Assembly (NCBI GenBank): GCA_963676845.2
Contig: CAXXKK010000011.1
Span: 1 to 64,000, forward strand
Direction: 5' to 3'
From: G963662675 sp963676845
GTDB taxonomy: Bacteria; Bacteroidota; Bacteroidia; Bacteroidales; Prolixibacteraceae
Length of the DNA stretch: 64,000 nucleotides
In this document: positions 45,171-55,132 of the stretch, piece after piece
Layout: each line of letters opens with the position of its first letter
Numbering within the stretch: position 1 is the first letter of the stretch
Made by a program: the position numbers and the translations under genes
Notes under the pieces: generated by a model
What the model saw: only the letters and a program-made list of their open reading frames with translations
The model's database searches: none
Told to the model about the DNA's origin: nothing

Positions 45171-45908
45171 ATGCAATATCGATCTTCTTTTAGAAATACA
45201 CCTCCGGTAGTAAAAAACCTGATTATTATTAATGTACTCATGTTTTTTGCTATGGTTGTCCTTGAAATGCGGGGAATAAACCTGAATTCAATTTTAGGAT
45301 TACATTTTATCAAGTCATCAGACTTTCAACCTTACCAACTTGTAACCCACCTATTTATGCATGGGGGGATAACACATATTTTCTTTAATATGTTTGCATT
45401 ATGGATGTTTGGGAAGGTTTTAGAAAGTGTTTGGGGACCCAAACGTTTCTTTATATACTATTTTGTTACAGGGCTGGGAGCTGCAATTTTGCATTCTCTT
45501 GTCAACTTTTTTGAATATCAATCCCTGACATCCCAAATGTCTATGGAGCAAATTCAAATGGTTCTACAAGAAGGGTCCAGCCTTTTAGATCAAGGTAAAA
45601 ATTATGCAGATCCATTAATGGGAAATTTAAACATCTTCCTTAAAACTCCAACGGTTGGCGCATCGGGTGCAGTATTTGGGGTATTACTCGGATTTGGAAT
45701 GTTGTTCCCGAACACGCAATTGATGTTATTATTCCCTCCCATCCCTATTAAAGCCAAATACTTTGTTATCGGTTATGGATTAATTGAATTATTCCTGGGA
45801 GTCACAAATTCAGCAAGTAATATTGCCCATTTTGCCCATTTGGGAGGAATGCTTTTCGGATACATACTTATTAAATATTGGAATAAAAACAGTACCCATT
45901 TTTATTAG
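45171..45908 (+). CDS. Rhomboid family intramembrane serine protease 1
   Basis: 245 residues, six membrane spans. Catalytic serine in VGASGAVFG, catalytic histidine in AHFAHLGG, and HLFMHGGITHIFFNMFALWMFG in the second span. About 40 extra residues (YQSLTSQMSMEQIQMV...) sit between spans 3 and 4, in the loop before the serine. Followed after 2 bases by a second rhomboid, so the two are coexpressed. Substrates unknown. Confidence 0.92.
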   Translation: MQYRSSFRNTPPVVKNLIIINVLMFFAMVVLEMRGINLNSILGLHFIKSSDFQPYQLVTHLFMHGGITHIFFNMFALWMFGKVLESVWGPKRFFIYYFVTGLGAAILHSLVNFFEYQSLTSQMSMEQIQMVLQEGSSLLDQGKNYADPLMGNLNIFLKTPTVGASGAVFGVLLGFGMLFPNTQLMLLFPPIPIKAKYFVIGYGLIELFLGVTNSASNIAHFAHLGGMLFGYILIKYWNKNSTHFY

Positions 45909-45910
45909 TA

Positions 45911-46780
45911 ATGAATTTTACCCACGAAATAAAAGAATCGTTCAAAAAAGGATCAATACTAACAAGATTGATTTACGTAAATCTTGGCGTTTTTGTCGTA
46001 TTGCGGATTATTAATGTGTTTTTCTTTTTGTTGAATGAAAACTTCACTCTTATCAATTGGCTGGCTCTGCCCTCAGATTTAAATCAACTATTATACAAAC
46101 CTTGGACAATGGTAACGTATATGTTCCTTCATGAAGGGTTCTTGCATATACTTTTTAATATTTTATGGCTTTACTGGATGGGGAAGATATTCCTTTTCTA
46201 TTTTGATGAAAAGAAACTTTTGGGTGTCTACTTGCTGGGAGGTTTCTTTGGCGGATTGTTCTACCTTGTTGCATATAATCTTTTCCCTGCTTTCTCGAAT
46301 TCTGTTAACTTTTCATACCTAATGGGAGCTTCTGCTTCTGTACTTGCGATTATAGCAGCCATTGCAACTTATGCTCCTAATCACAACATAAATCTGCTTT
46401 TCATTGGTCAGGTAAAGATGAAGCACCTGGCAATTTTCTCAGTAATTCTGTATGTAATTGGCATCGCCTCATCAAATTCTGGCGGAAATCTCGCCCATTT
46501 AGGAGGTGCTTTCTTTGGATTCATTTTTGCATTGAATTACAAAAAAGGTAGCGATATGACAGTTGTTGTTACGTCAATCATTAATTCAATTGTAAAACTC
46601 TTTAAGCCAAAACAGAAGATCCATGTTTCCTATAAAGGAAAGAATAATGATTACGAGTTTAATCGTCAAAAAAATGTGAAGCAGGAAGAGATCAACCGGG
46701 TTCTTGACAAAATCAGCAAATCTGGCTACGATTCCTTGACCAAGGAAGAGAAAGAATTACTTTTTAAAATGGGAAAGTAA
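45911..46780 (+). CDS. Rhomboid family intramembrane serine protease 2 with DUF6576-like tail
   Basis: 289 residues. Rhomboid core with HEGFLHILFNILWLYWMGK, catalytic Ser in MGASASVLA and His in NLAHLGGAFFG; a soluble C-terminal part of about 80 residues (HVSYKGKNNDYEFN ... EEINRVLDKISKSGYDSLTKEEKELL) that I associate with DUF6576. Only 2 bases separate it from rhomboid 1. The tail may recruit substrate or a partner. Confidence 0.9.
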   Translation: MNFTHEIKESFKKGSILTRLIYVNLGVFVVLRIINVFFFLLNENFTLINWLALPSDLNQLLYKPWTMVTYMFLHEGFLHILFNILWLYWMGKIFLFYFDEKKLLGVYLLGGFFGGLFYLVAYNLFPAFSNSVNFSYLMGASASVLAIIAAIATYAPNHNINLLFIGQVKMKHLAIFSVILYVIGIASSNSGGNLAHLGGAFFGFIFALNYKKGSDMTVVVTSIINSIVKLFKPKQKIHVSYKGKNNDYEFNRQKNVKQEEINRVLDKISKSGYDSLTKEEKELLFKMGK

Positions 46781-46861
46781 TTGAATTTTGGATTTTTTGA
46801 TTTAAGATTCTTAATAATATAAAGCTGAGACACAACAAAAGTTTCAATCTATTCAATGTCT

Positions 46862-47827
46862 TTAATTTTTAAAGGTCTTCTCAATTCCCTCGAGCTCTTT
46901 TATTAGGTTGCTTTTATTACGTCGAGCAGCATTCAGACTGGTATTCAGCTCAAAGCCAATGAGCAAAATAAGCGACATGATATAAAATAGCAATAACACA
47001 ACCAGCAGGGTTCCAATAGATCCGTAAAGTTTATTGTATTGATTGAAGTTGGTAATGTAATATCCAAATCCAACAAAAACGACAATACTCAAAATTGTAG
47101 CAAGCGTTCCTCCTGCCGAAATAAAACGCCAGCGTGTTCTTTTAGTTGGTGCAAAATAATAGACCGAAGAATATCCAAAAAACAGTAATCCGACAATGAT
47201 AATCCACTTACCTGCCGTAAGCAAAAAGTAATTTAGCTGACCTCCCAAAAGTTCCTGTTGATCCAAATAGTTTATAGCATACTGCCCGGCAATAATCAGG
47301 ATAATAGTTAGAGAAAGCATAACCGATAGAAGGAATAGCAGGAAAATAGCCACCAAACGCTGATTGATCCAGTTTCTACTCTCAAACATATGTAATGATG
47401 CATCAAAAGCACTCATCATTGAGGCTAAGCCGTTTGTCGCAAAAATTAAGGCCATAAAAAAACCCAGAGATAAAAGTCCTCCGCGTTGATTTGATATAAC
47501 ATCTTGAATTGTTTCTTCAATTACTTCAAATGTAGTATTTGGGAAAAAGTCCTTAAGAAGCAAAAATAACTCGTCTTGGAAATTTGCGATGTGAATATAT
47601 GGGATTAAGGTGAACAAGAAAATAATCCCCGGAAACAAGGCCAAAAAGAAACTAAAAGCAATGGCTGATGCCCGGGTTGTAATTGCACCATCAACAATAC
47701 TGCGGTAAAAAAAGACCATAACATCGTACAAGGGAATCCTGTCAAAGCCGGGTAAAGTTACCTTTCGTGCTTTGATAAGAATTTTTTGGATGAACCTCCT
47801 GAAACGATTTCTTTGGACTTTGGCCAT
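46862..47827 (-). CDS. YihY/BrkB-family membrane protein
   Basis: 321 residues with six hydrophobic spans (for example AIAFSFFLALFPGIIFLFTLIPYI and ISAGGTLATILSIVVFVGFGYYI). The N-terminus is basic (RNRFRRFIQKILIKARK). Family often misnamed ribonuclease BN; its transport or structural role is not settled. It follows the DUF4783 gene by 7 bases and is convergent with the second rhomboid. Confidence 0.88.
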   Translation of the reverse strand: MAKVQRNRFRRFIQKILIKARKVTLPGFDRIPLYDVMVFFYRSIVDGAITTRASAIAFSFFLALFPGIIFLFTLIPYIHIANFQDELFLLLKDFFPNTTFEVIEETIQDVISNQRGGLLSLGFFMALIFATNGLASMMSAFDASLHMFESRNWINQRLVAIFLLFLLSVMLSLTIILIIAGQYAINYLDQQELLGGQLNYFLLTAGKWIIIVGLLFFGYSSVYYFAPTKRTRWRFISAGGTLATILSIVVFVGFGYYITNFNQYNKLYGSIGTLLVVLLLFYIMSLILLIGFELNTSLNAARRNKSNLIKELEGIEKTFKN

Positions 47828-47835
47828 TAACTATC

Positions 47836-48228
47836 CTACTGTTTTTCAACGCGCAATTGATGAATGTACGCCTTTTCTTCATCAGTCTTCATTAAAAATG
47901 AAACCCTAAATGTACCATTATCTGTTGTCAGGGTTCCAATAACGTGCTTAGAACTTTCTTTATCGATTTCGTATTTGAGTTCAAAATCAGAAACTTTGTA
48001 TTGATTAAAAAAGCCGGCAAGAATCTGCTGAGCCTGAGCTTTACTATATACATTATCATTATCCAACACAGTCAATTCAATATTCTGATTGAAATAATTT
48101 GACAGAGCTGAAGCATTTCCATTTTTGAGTCCATCAACCACATCATTAGGTATTTGTGCTAATAATTGCCCAACACTCAAAAACAGAATGAATGCAAAAA
48201 GTATAAGCTTTTTAAATATCTGTTTCAT
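47836..48228 (-). CDS. DUF4783 secreted protein
   Basis: 130 residues. Signal peptide MKQIFKKLILFAFILFLSVGQLLAQ, then a small NTF2-like fold (IPNDVVDGLKNGNASALSNYFNQNIELTVLDNDNVY, AQQILAGFFNQYKVSDFELK). Found only in Bacteroidota as I recall. No catalytic site evident. Probably cotranscribed with the BrkB-type gene. Confidence 0.86.
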   Translation of the reverse strand: MKQIFKKLILFAFILFLSVGQLLAQIPNDVVDGLKNGNASALSNYFNQNIELTVLDNDNVYSKAQAQQILAGFFNQYKVSDFELKYEIDKESSKHVIGTLTTDNGTFRVSFLMKTDEEKAYIHQLRVEKQ

Positions 48229-48301
48229 TTTTATTAATTTAGAAACACACTAGCATCAATCATAAATTGTACCAAAGAAGAAATTCCTGGTTTTTGATGC
48301 A

Positions 48302-48309
48302 TAACTTTG
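48302..48309 (+). promoter_or_regulatory. -7 promoter box of rlmH
   Basis: TAACTTTG, 33 bases before the rlmH ATG, within the palindrome AACTTTGTAAAGTT (48303-48316). Confidence 0.4.
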
Positions 48310-48342
48310 TAAAGTTAATAATTTTCAACTGACATATCCTCT

Positions 48343-48816
48343 ATGAAAGTAAGGCTTATTGTTATTGGTAAAACTGATAAAACGTACCTGCAGGAAGGAA
48401 TTGATATATTTCATAAAAGGATACCTCACTACCTTCCTTTTGAATATCAGGTTATTCCTGACATAAAAAATACCCGTAATCTTTCTGAAGAACAACAAAA
48501 AGAAAAAGAAGGAGAACTGATCTTAAGCCAGTTAAAATCAGGAGAAGAGCTTATTCTTTTAGATGAAAAAGGGAAAGAATTTAAATCAACTGATTTTGCA
48601 CAGTTTTTGGAGAAGAAAATGATTGGAGGAACAAAAAGTTTAGCTTTTGTAATTGGAGGCCCTTATGGCTTTTCAAGCCAGGTTTACCAAGCTGCCACAG
48701 CAAAAATAAGCCTTTCGAAAATGACATTCTCTCACCAAATGGTGCGGCTTATCTTCAGCGAACAGCTTTATAGGGCACTTACAATTCTAAAAGGTGAACC
48801 TTACCACCACGTATAA
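48343..48816 (+). CDS. rlmH: 23S rRNA pseudouridine-1915 N3-methyltransferase
   Basis: SPOUT methyltransferase acting on m3-pseudouridine 1915 in the large subunit. 157 residues, normal. FVIGGPYGFS forms the SAM knot; the end KMTFSHQMVRLIFSEQLYRALTILKGEPYHH is diagnostic. The sensor kinase gene starts just after its stop. Confidence 0.95.
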   Translation: MKVRLIVIGKTDKTYLQEGIDIFHKRIPHYLPFEYQVIPDIKNTRNLSEEQQKEKEGELILSQLKSGEELILLDEKGKEFKSTDFAQFLEKKMIGGTKSLAFVIGGPYGFSSQVYQAATAKISLSKMTFSHQMVRLIFSEQLYRALTILKGEPYHHV

Positions 48817-48833
48817 CATTGAAAACTGCATTT

Positions 48834-51800
48834 ATGAGGCTATTCAGAAAATATGTTTTACCTATTTCCCTTGTTCTCACAGCAATTGGGTTAATTACTG
48901 AGATTACTCTTTTAAGCCCAAAACAACAAGAGGTTGTGGTTTCCAGATTCGAAGAAGAGCTTCATGAAAAACAGGCATTGGTTGACCAGCGAACAGACTG
49001 GATTATCGCCAGTCTAGAAGAAGGCAAATCGGAAGAACATATTCAGTCAATCGTTTCTGAATTAACTCCGTTCTTCAGTTCTGATGGTATTGGGTTCTTA
49101 ATTTCAAGAAATCGTGATCTTGTTTACTGGTCAGACAACCACTTCTCATTCTCAAATGCCAACTTATTTCGGCCAGTACAGGAAAATTTGCTTCTCTTGC
49201 CAAATGGCTATTACCTGCAAACAACAAAAAGATATCAAGAATATACAATTACAGGTCTGATACTGCTTAAAGATGAGTATTCTATAAAAAATGAATACAT
49301 GGAGAATAATTTCTCCGAACATTTTAATGTGCCTGAAAATTATTCAATTCAGGAAGAACAAACAGAAAAAAGTTTACCGATTTACGATACCTCAGGGAAC
49401 TATTTATTTTCGCTTCTTGCGGAAGGAACTATTTACTGTAGTACGAACAGCCTCTACATTCCATCATTCCTATTTGCTTTAAGTATCCTTTTTCTGATGT
49501 ACTACCTGAGATTACTATTCATTAAAACCAGACACTATAACTTTATCCTCCGAATTTCTACTTTGGGAATTATTCTTTTAGGGATTTATTGCCTGCACAT
49601 TTTATTTGGCTTTCCTTCATTTTGCTCTGCATTTGAACTATTCAGCCCAACATTATATGCCTATTCACAATGGCTACCGTCACTTGGGGATCTTTTCTTC
49701 CTATCTGCACTTATATTTTTATGGAGTCTCAACTTTAGTAAAGAATTCAAGTTCTCGAAGAAAAAACGAATTGTTGAATTGTTTTCGGCTTATACATTTG
49801 TCGGCTTATTTTACCTGTTCATCAATTTCCTGATTAGGAATATGATTCGCAACAGCAGTTTCTCCTTCCAGCTAAATAACATTGACGACATTAATCTTCA
49901 TAGTATAGTAGGTTATCTGATCATTGCCCTGTTGTTGTATTCCGTATTTATTGTCAACCTTAAAATAGTAGAGTCAAGCAGAGAATACATCAATGAAAAA
50001 AGGTTTTTCCGCATCCACCTTATCCTCATCATAGCAGCAATTGTTTCATCCATTATTTTTCAGGAAACAATTATTTATATCATATGTCTTTTCTTGTTGA
50101 TTAACTTCTCGATAATAGCGCTCGAACATATTCAACTAAAACGATTTTCTCTAAACTATCTCATATTCTTTGTTTCGATATTCTCTTTTTTCGCCCTCAT
50201 CATCATTCAAAACCACAACAACGCCAAGCGTGAAAACCTGCAAAAGTTGATGGCTATCACACTCAACTCAGAGCAAGATCCGGCAGCAGTGGCATATCTC
50301 ACAGATATTCAACAACAAATTAATGAAGATGAACGAATACAGGAGCTACTATATACTTCTTATTCTAACCTAGAACAATATCTTGAGTTCCAGTATTTCA
50401 ACAGCTACTTTCGGGATTATGATTTACAGATCACAATTTGTGAAGCAACTGATAGTTTAACTATACTTCCGGACAATCAACAGGTGTTATGTTTTCCATT
50501 CTTTGAAGAGATGATTGAAAATTCAGGTTCTCAAATTACAGGAACAAACTTTTACCACCTGGACAATATGAATGGGAGGATTTCGTACCTGGGGAAATTT
50601 TTCTATCCAACAACTTCTGAAACAACCGGCATCTCAATTTTTATTGATCTACAATCAAAACTTCAATCTGAAGGTGAAGGCTTTCCTGAATTATTACTCG
50701 ACGAATCTCACAAAAAACCGGACAGCTACCAGCATTTTTCTTATGCCAAGTTTTACAATAACAACTTGGTAAATTTAAGTGGTGACTACAAATACAATTA
50801 CGATTTCTATTCGAATAACCTGGATACAACTGGAGTTGAATTTTCTTTTTCTTCACGTAATGAATACGATCACCTGGTTTATTCTCTGGGAGAAAACAAC
50901 TATATCGTAGTAAGTGGAAAAACATTTACAACATGGGATTATTTAATCTCATACCCTTATTTGTTTGTCTTTCTATTTGTATTCAGTCTCCTGGTAGTAC
51001 TTGCAACCAGTGCCCGATACCGAAAAAATGTACTTGTTTCTGATCTACGTTTTAGAATTCAGGTTGCTATAATTGGAGTTGTTCTTGTAACCTTACTCAT
51101 TGTTTCAGTAGGGACAATCTACTACAACATAAGCAACTACAATCAACAGCACGAAGAAGACCTAAGCGAAAAAATAACGTCAATTCTTGAAGAAATAAAC
51201 AGAAGTCTGAATTATGAAAATGGAATTACTAATGAAATTCAAAATTGGCTATGGGACGAATTAATTGAATTGTCAAACATCTTTAAAACCGATATCAACA
51301 TATACAGTACAAATGGGGAATTGCTGGCATCTTCCCGTCCTGAAATATTTAATCACGAGATTATTTCAACCAGAATGAATCCCAAGGCTTTATATGAGCT
51401 AAATAACCAAATGCAGCTCAATTACGTTCAGCCTGAAGAAATTGGAAACCTATCATTCTTATCGGTTTATGAACCCATTATCAATTATTCAGGGAATTAT
51501 ATTGGCTATATCAATCTTCCCTATTTCTCCCATCAAAATGAAATGAGACAGGAAATTACAACATTCATTGTTGCCTTCCTCAACTTATATGTATTGTTAT
51601 TTTTCATTAGTGTTGTCATTGCTGTATTCTTATCGAACCAGATAACCCGGCCATTAACGATGGTTCGTGAAAAACTAAAAGGTATTCAACTAAATAAGAA
51701 GAATGAACAAATTATATACAATCGGGACGATGAAATAGGAGCTCTTGTCAATGAATATAACCGTAAGGTAGAAGAACTTGCAGATAGCGCCGAGTTGCTG

Positions 51801-52520
51801 GCACAAAATGAGCGCGAAATGGCATGGCGCGAAATGGCCAAGCAGGTTGCCCATGAAATAAAAAATCCACTTACCCCGATGAAACTGAATATTCAGTACC
51901 TTCAAAAGAAAAAGTCGGAAAGCAGTGACGATTACGATGAGTTTTTCAACCGGGTAACACGATCATTAATTGAGCAAATTGATACCCTTTCGAGCATTGC
52001 CACAGAGTTTTCAAATTTTGCGAAAATACCCAATGCAAAAAATGAAGTTTTCAATCTTTCAGAGAAACTCAAACAAGTTACTGATCTTTATAAAGCCTCA
52101 AAAACAATGGATTTGCAACTGGAAATCAACTTGCAGGAAGAAGTTCTCATTTTTGCCGATCCCGATCAGTTTTCACGGGCAATCATCAACCTAATAAAAA
52201 ATGCAATCCAATCTGTTCCTCCAAGACGAAAAGCCGAAATTCGAGTCGCACTGACTGCAGAAAATCAAATTGCGAGAATATCCATCAGCGATAATGGTTC
52301 CGGAATACAGGAAAATATCAGACAACAATTATTTCAGCCCAATTTCACTACAAAATCAAGTGGCATGGGACTAGGACTCGCAATCGTAAAAAAAATAATA
52401 GAAACATGTAAAGGCCGCATCTGGTTTGATTCGGTAATAGATCAGGGCACAATTTTTTATATTGAAATTCCGATATATACCGAACCAACCGACGACAAAA
52501 AAGATGCAGTTCTTAACTAA
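48834..52520 (+). CDS. Large membrane sensor histidine kinase, NtrY-like
   Basis: About 1228 residues. An N-terminal span (VLPISLVLTAIGLITEI), an extracytoplasmic part of about 150 residues, about eight spans (residues about 210-460), a second extracytoplasmic part (about 465-715), then two spans around a further sensor segment (about 750-900), HAMP (SNQITRPLTMV), HisKA with the phospho-His in QVAHEIKNPLTPMK, and HATPase with NLIKNAIQSVP and GMGLGLAIVKKII. Start is uncertain: a TTG at 48819, 2 bases after the rlmH stop, or the ATG at 48834. No response regulator adjacent; input unknown. Confidence 0.9.
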   Translation: MRLFRKYVLPISLVLTAIGLITEITLLSPKQQEVVVSRFEEELHEKQALVDQRTDWIIASLEEGKSEEHIQSIVSELTPFFSSDGIGFLISRNRDLVYWSDNHFSFSNANLFRPVQENLLLLPNGYYLQTTKRYQEYTITGLILLKDEYSIKNEYMENNFSEHFNVPENYSIQEEQTEKSLPIYDTSGNYLFSLLAEGTIYCSTNSLYIPSFLFALSILFLMYYLRLLFIKTRHYNFILRISTLGIILLGIYCLHILFGFPSFCSAFELFSPTLYAYSQWLPSLGDLFFLSALIFLWSLNFSKEFKFSKKKRIVELFSAYTFVGLFYLFINFLIRNMIRNSSFSFQLNNIDDINLHSIVGYLIIALLLYSVFIVNLKIVESSREYINEKRFFRIHLILIIAAIVSSIIFQETIIYIICLFLLINFSIIALEHIQLKRFSLNYLIFFVSIFSFFALIIIQNHNNAKRENLQKLMAITLNSEQDPAAVAYLTDIQQQINEDERIQELLYTSYSNLEQYLEFQYFNSYFRDYDLQITICEATDSLTILPDNQQVLCFPFFEEMIENSGSQITGTNFYHLDNMNGRISYLGKFFYPTTSETTGISIFIDLQSKLQSEGEGFPELLLDESHKKPDSYQHFSYAKFYNNNLVNLSGDYKYNYDFYSNNLDTTGVEFSFSSRNEYDHLVYSLGENNYIVVSGKTFTTWDYLISYPYLFVFLFVFSLLVVLATSARYRKNVLVSDLRFRIQVAIIGVVLVTLLIVSVGTIYYNISNYNQQHEEDLSEKITSILEEINRSLNYENGITNEIQNWLWDELIELSNIFKTDINIYSTNGELLASSRPEIFNHEIISTRMNPKALYELNNQMQLNYVQPEEIGNLSFLSVYEPIINYSGNYIGYINLPYFSHQNEMRQEITTFIVAFLNLYVLLFFISVVIAVFLSNQITRPLTMVREKLKGIQLNKKNEQIIYNRDDEIGALVNEYNRKVEELADSAELLAQNEREMAWREMAKQVAHEIKNPLTPMKLNIQYLQKKKSESSDDYDEFFNRVTRSLIEQIDTLSSIATEFSNFAKIPNAKNEVFNLSEKLKQVTDLYKASKTMDLQLEINLQEEVLIFADPDQFSRAIINLIKNAIQSVPPRRKAEIRVALTAENQIARISISDNGSGIQENIRQQLFQPNFTTKSSGMGLGLAIVKKIIETCKGRIWFDSVIDQGTIFYIEIPIYTEPTDDKKDAVLN

Positions 52521-52585
52521 TTATTTGCAAAAACCGTATGTACAATACGGATAGCTAGTTTATTACATTTTGAAAATATCCCAAC

Positions 52586-53413
52586 ATGAAGCTACACTCA
52601 ATACATGCCGGTCATATGACTAGTGACGGAGGAGCGCTTTTCAGCGTAATACCTAAAACACTTTGGTCAAAAGCATACCCATCAGATGAAAATAACATAG
52701 TCCAGCTAACCATGCGTTGCTTGCTAATTGATCTGGGTGAACGCAAAATATTGATAGAAGCAGGTGTTGGTGATCATTATCCAGAAAAAATAAAGAAACG
52801 AAACGGATTTAAAGAAACAGATGCTCTACCTCTGTCAATAGAAAAAGCAGGTTATTCGCCAAATGAAATTACAGATGTTCTTTTTACCCATCTCCACTGG
52901 GACCATTGCAACGGAGCAGTAATCCGTGAAAAGGGCAATATGAAGCTCCAGTTTCCACATGCCACACACTGGTGTAGCAAGGCACAGTGGGAACATTCCA
53001 AGAAATCAAATATTCGTGAACGTACAGCATACCACCGGGAAATTCTTCATTTTTTAAAAGAGAAAGGAGATATGCAACTGGTTGAAAAAGATTGTGAGCT
53101 TTTTGAGAATGTGGATGTCCGCATGTACGACGGTCATACTCCCGGACAAATAATCCCATTTATAAAAGATGGCAAAAAGACCTATGTTTATATGTCTGAT
53201 TTTATTCCAACAACAGCACATATTCCGATTGTTTGGCTGGCTTCTTTTGATTTATTCCCGGTTACTTCTCTTGCAGAAAAAGAAGAGTTCCTGCGAGAAG
53301 CTTCCAAGAAAGGATATATTTTGTTTTTTGAGCATGATTACTATACCGAATGTGCCACAGTAAAATGGGGAGAAAAAGGCCCGGTACTAAAAGAAGGGTT
53401 TAAGTTTAAATAA
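52586..53413 (+). CDS. Metallo-beta-lactamase fold hydrolase
   Basis: 275 residues, cytoplasmic. Zinc site FTHLHWDHCNG (HxHxDH), a second-shell His in YDGHTPGQI and further conserved histidine in FFEHDYY. Resembles the quorum-quenching lactonase and hydroxyacylglutathione hydrolase side of the superfamily; no acyl-homoserine-lactone system is expected in this group, so the substrate is unknown. Stand-alone between the kinase and the decayed lysine-rich repeat. Confidence 0.88.
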   Translation: MKLHSIHAGHMTSDGGALFSVIPKTLWSKAYPSDENNIVQLTMRCLLIDLGERKILIEAGVGDHYPEKIKKRNGFKETDALPLSIEKAGYSPNEITDVLFTHLHWDHCNGAVIREKGNMKLQFPHATHWCSKAQWEHSKKSNIRERTAYHREILHFLKEKGDMQLVEKDCELFENVDVRMYDGHTPGQIIPFIKDGKKTYVYMSDFIPTTAHIPIVWLASFDLFPVTSLAEKEEFLREASKKGYILFFEHDYYTECATVKWGEKGPVLKEGFKFK

Positions 53414-53433
53414 AAATGGTTCCCATAAATAAA

Positions 53434-53702
53434 AGGACCGATCAAATGAAAGTCATCCGGCCAGTAATCTGGCCTAAAAAAGGAGAATGCCCTAAAGAAA
53501 TGCATGGGTGAGCTAAAGAAATGGAAGATCTATGTTAAGGAACAGATAAGTGCCCATAAGGGATGCATAAACGGCTTGAAGATATGGAAGATCGCCGAGA
53601 AGATATCCCCAAAGCATGTTAAGGAATAGCTCGTACCCAATAAGGAACACGAGATCATCAAAATAAACTGATCGGATGGCTAAAAATTAACCAATCAGTT
53701 TG
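53434..53702. repeat. Decayed REP-like cassette
   Basis: Left: AAAGTCATCCGGCCAGTAA (53449-53467), the right arm of the REP palindrome with two changes. Right: AACTGATCGG (53667-53676) pairing imperfectly with CCAATCAGTT. Between them is the broken lysine-rich repeat. This is most of the 346-base gap 53414-53759; the rest shows no feature. It resembles the 3797-4155 block 49 kb away. Confidence 0.65.
53504..53671 (+). pseudogene. Decayed second copy of the lysine-rich repeat ORF
   Basis: The frame from the ATG at 53504 reads LKKWKIYVKEQ, then KHVKE and a TAG at 53627 where the intact copy has CAG, then LVPNKEHEII to the stop at 53671. It aligns without gaps with the ORF at 3967-4155 and has the same 84-base period (53528 and 53612 against 4012 and 4096). 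The stop and the loss of lysines indicate decay. Confidence 0.65.
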
Positions 53703-53774
53703 TAACCTGTCATCATTTTTGCATATTTTTTTATACTTTCACATAAGTTTGAACCCCCAGTGAAATCAACACTT

Positions 53775-55130
53775 ATGCACATTCATTTTATCGCTATTGG
53801 TGGAAGTGCCATGCACAACCTAGCTATTGCGTTACACAAAAAAGGCTATCAAGTTACCGGTAGCGATGATGAAATTTTCGAACCATCAAAAAGCCGTCTT
53901 GACAAATACGGCTTGCTTCCTCAAAAAGCAGGTTGGCAACCCGAAATAATCAGTGATAAAATTGATGTAATCATTCTTGGAATGCATGCTCATCCTGACA
54001 ATCCCGAGCTTAAAAAAGCTCAGGAACTAGGATTAAAGATTTATTCATACCCGGAGTATCTTTACGAGCAGACAAAGGATAAAACTCGTGTTGTTATTGG
54101 TGGTTCTCATGGAAAAACGAGCATAACCTCAATGGTAATGCACGTTCTAAAAACCCAAAATATTGATTTTGACTACATGGTTGGAGCCAACCTTGAAGGT
54201 TTTGAAACCATGGTTTCTCTGAAAAAAGAAACAAAAATCGCAGTTTTTGAAGGAGATGAATACCTCTCATCTCCTATTGATCTTCGCCCAAAATTTCATC
54301 TGTATTATCCGCATATTGCTCTTCTTAGTGGTATAGCCTGGGATCACATTAACGTATTTCCCACGTTTGAGAACTATGTGGAACAATTCCAGATTTTTGC
54401 AGATCGGATTGAAAAAGAGGGTTCACTCATCTACTATCAGGGTGATAAGAACTTACAGGACATTGCTTCAAAAACAAAACCCGGGGTTGATGTAAAACCT
54501 TACATAGAACACGAATCCGTCGTTGAAAATGGTGTAACTTACCTGGTAAATGAAGGACAAAAATATCAGATGCAGATTTTCGGGGATCATAACCTTCAAA
54601 ATATAGCCGGGGCAAAACTGGTTTGCGAAAAACTGGGGATATCAGGCACGCAATTTTGCCAATCCATGACTACTTTCAAGGGTGCTGCACGCCGCCTTGA
54701 AACTCTGGCAGATAATGAAAAATGCACTGTTTTTTACGATTTTGCACATTCTCCATCGAAATTGAAGGCAACAACAGCAGCTGTAAAAAAACAATTTACA
54801 GACCGCAGGCTTATCGCTGTAATGGAACTGCACACTTATAGCTCTCTAAAAAAAGAGTTTCTCCCTCAATATAAGGGATGTATGGATGAAGCGGATGAAG
54901 CTTACGTTTTCTTCAATCCAAAAACCATAGAGCATAAACGCCTTGCGCAAATTACGAAAGAAGAAGTTGCAGACTCTTTTTCAAAAGAAGGATTGCAGGT
55001 TTTCACAGATTCTGGGGAATTATTCTCTATTCTTAAGAATAAAGGGTACGAAAACACGAACCTGCTAATCATGACCTCAGGAAATTTCTCGGGACAAGAT
55101 TTAAAAGGATTTGCAAAAGAAATCGTGTAA
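53775..55130 (+). CDS. mpl: UDP-N-acetylmuramate:L-alanyl-gamma-D-glutamyl-meso-diaminopimelate ligase (Mpl), Mur ligase family
   Basis: Reattaches recycled murein tripeptide to UDP-MurNAc in peptidoglycan recycling. About 451 residues. Start MHIHFIAIGGSAMHNLA (ATG 53775, typical of Mur ligases of this branch); a GTG at 53760 is the alternative. P-loop GGSHGKTSITS, SGIAWDHINVFP, and the C-terminal FYDFAHSPSKLKATTAAV. Ends 2 bases from the convergent lepA. Confidence 0.87.
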   Translation: MHIHFIAIGGSAMHNLAIALHKKGYQVTGSDDEIFEPSKSRLDKYGLLPQKAGWQPEIISDKIDVIILGMHAHPDNPELKKAQELGLKIYSYPEYLYEQTKDKTRVVIGGSHGKTSITSMVMHVLKTQNIDFDYMVGANLEGFETMVSLKKETKIAVFEGDEYLSSPIDLRPKFHLYYPHIALLSGIAWDHINVFPTFENYVEQFQIFADRIEKEGSLIYYQGDKNLQDIASKTKPGVDVKPYIEHESVVENGVTYLVNEGQKYQMQIFGDHNLQNIAGAKLVCEKLGISGTQFCQSMTTFKGAARRLETLADNEKCTVFYDFAHSPSKLKATTAAVKKQFTDRRLIAVMELHTYSSLKKEFLPQYKGCMDEADEAYVFFNPKTIEHKRLAQITKEEVADSFSKEGLQVFTDSGELFSILKNKGYENTNLLIMTSGNFSGQDLKGFAKEIV

Positions 55131-55132
55131 GT

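Noticed and set aside
52534..52550. CCGTAT/ATACGG hairpin after the sensor kinase
   Set aside because: Only 6 bp with no T run, so not called as a terminator.
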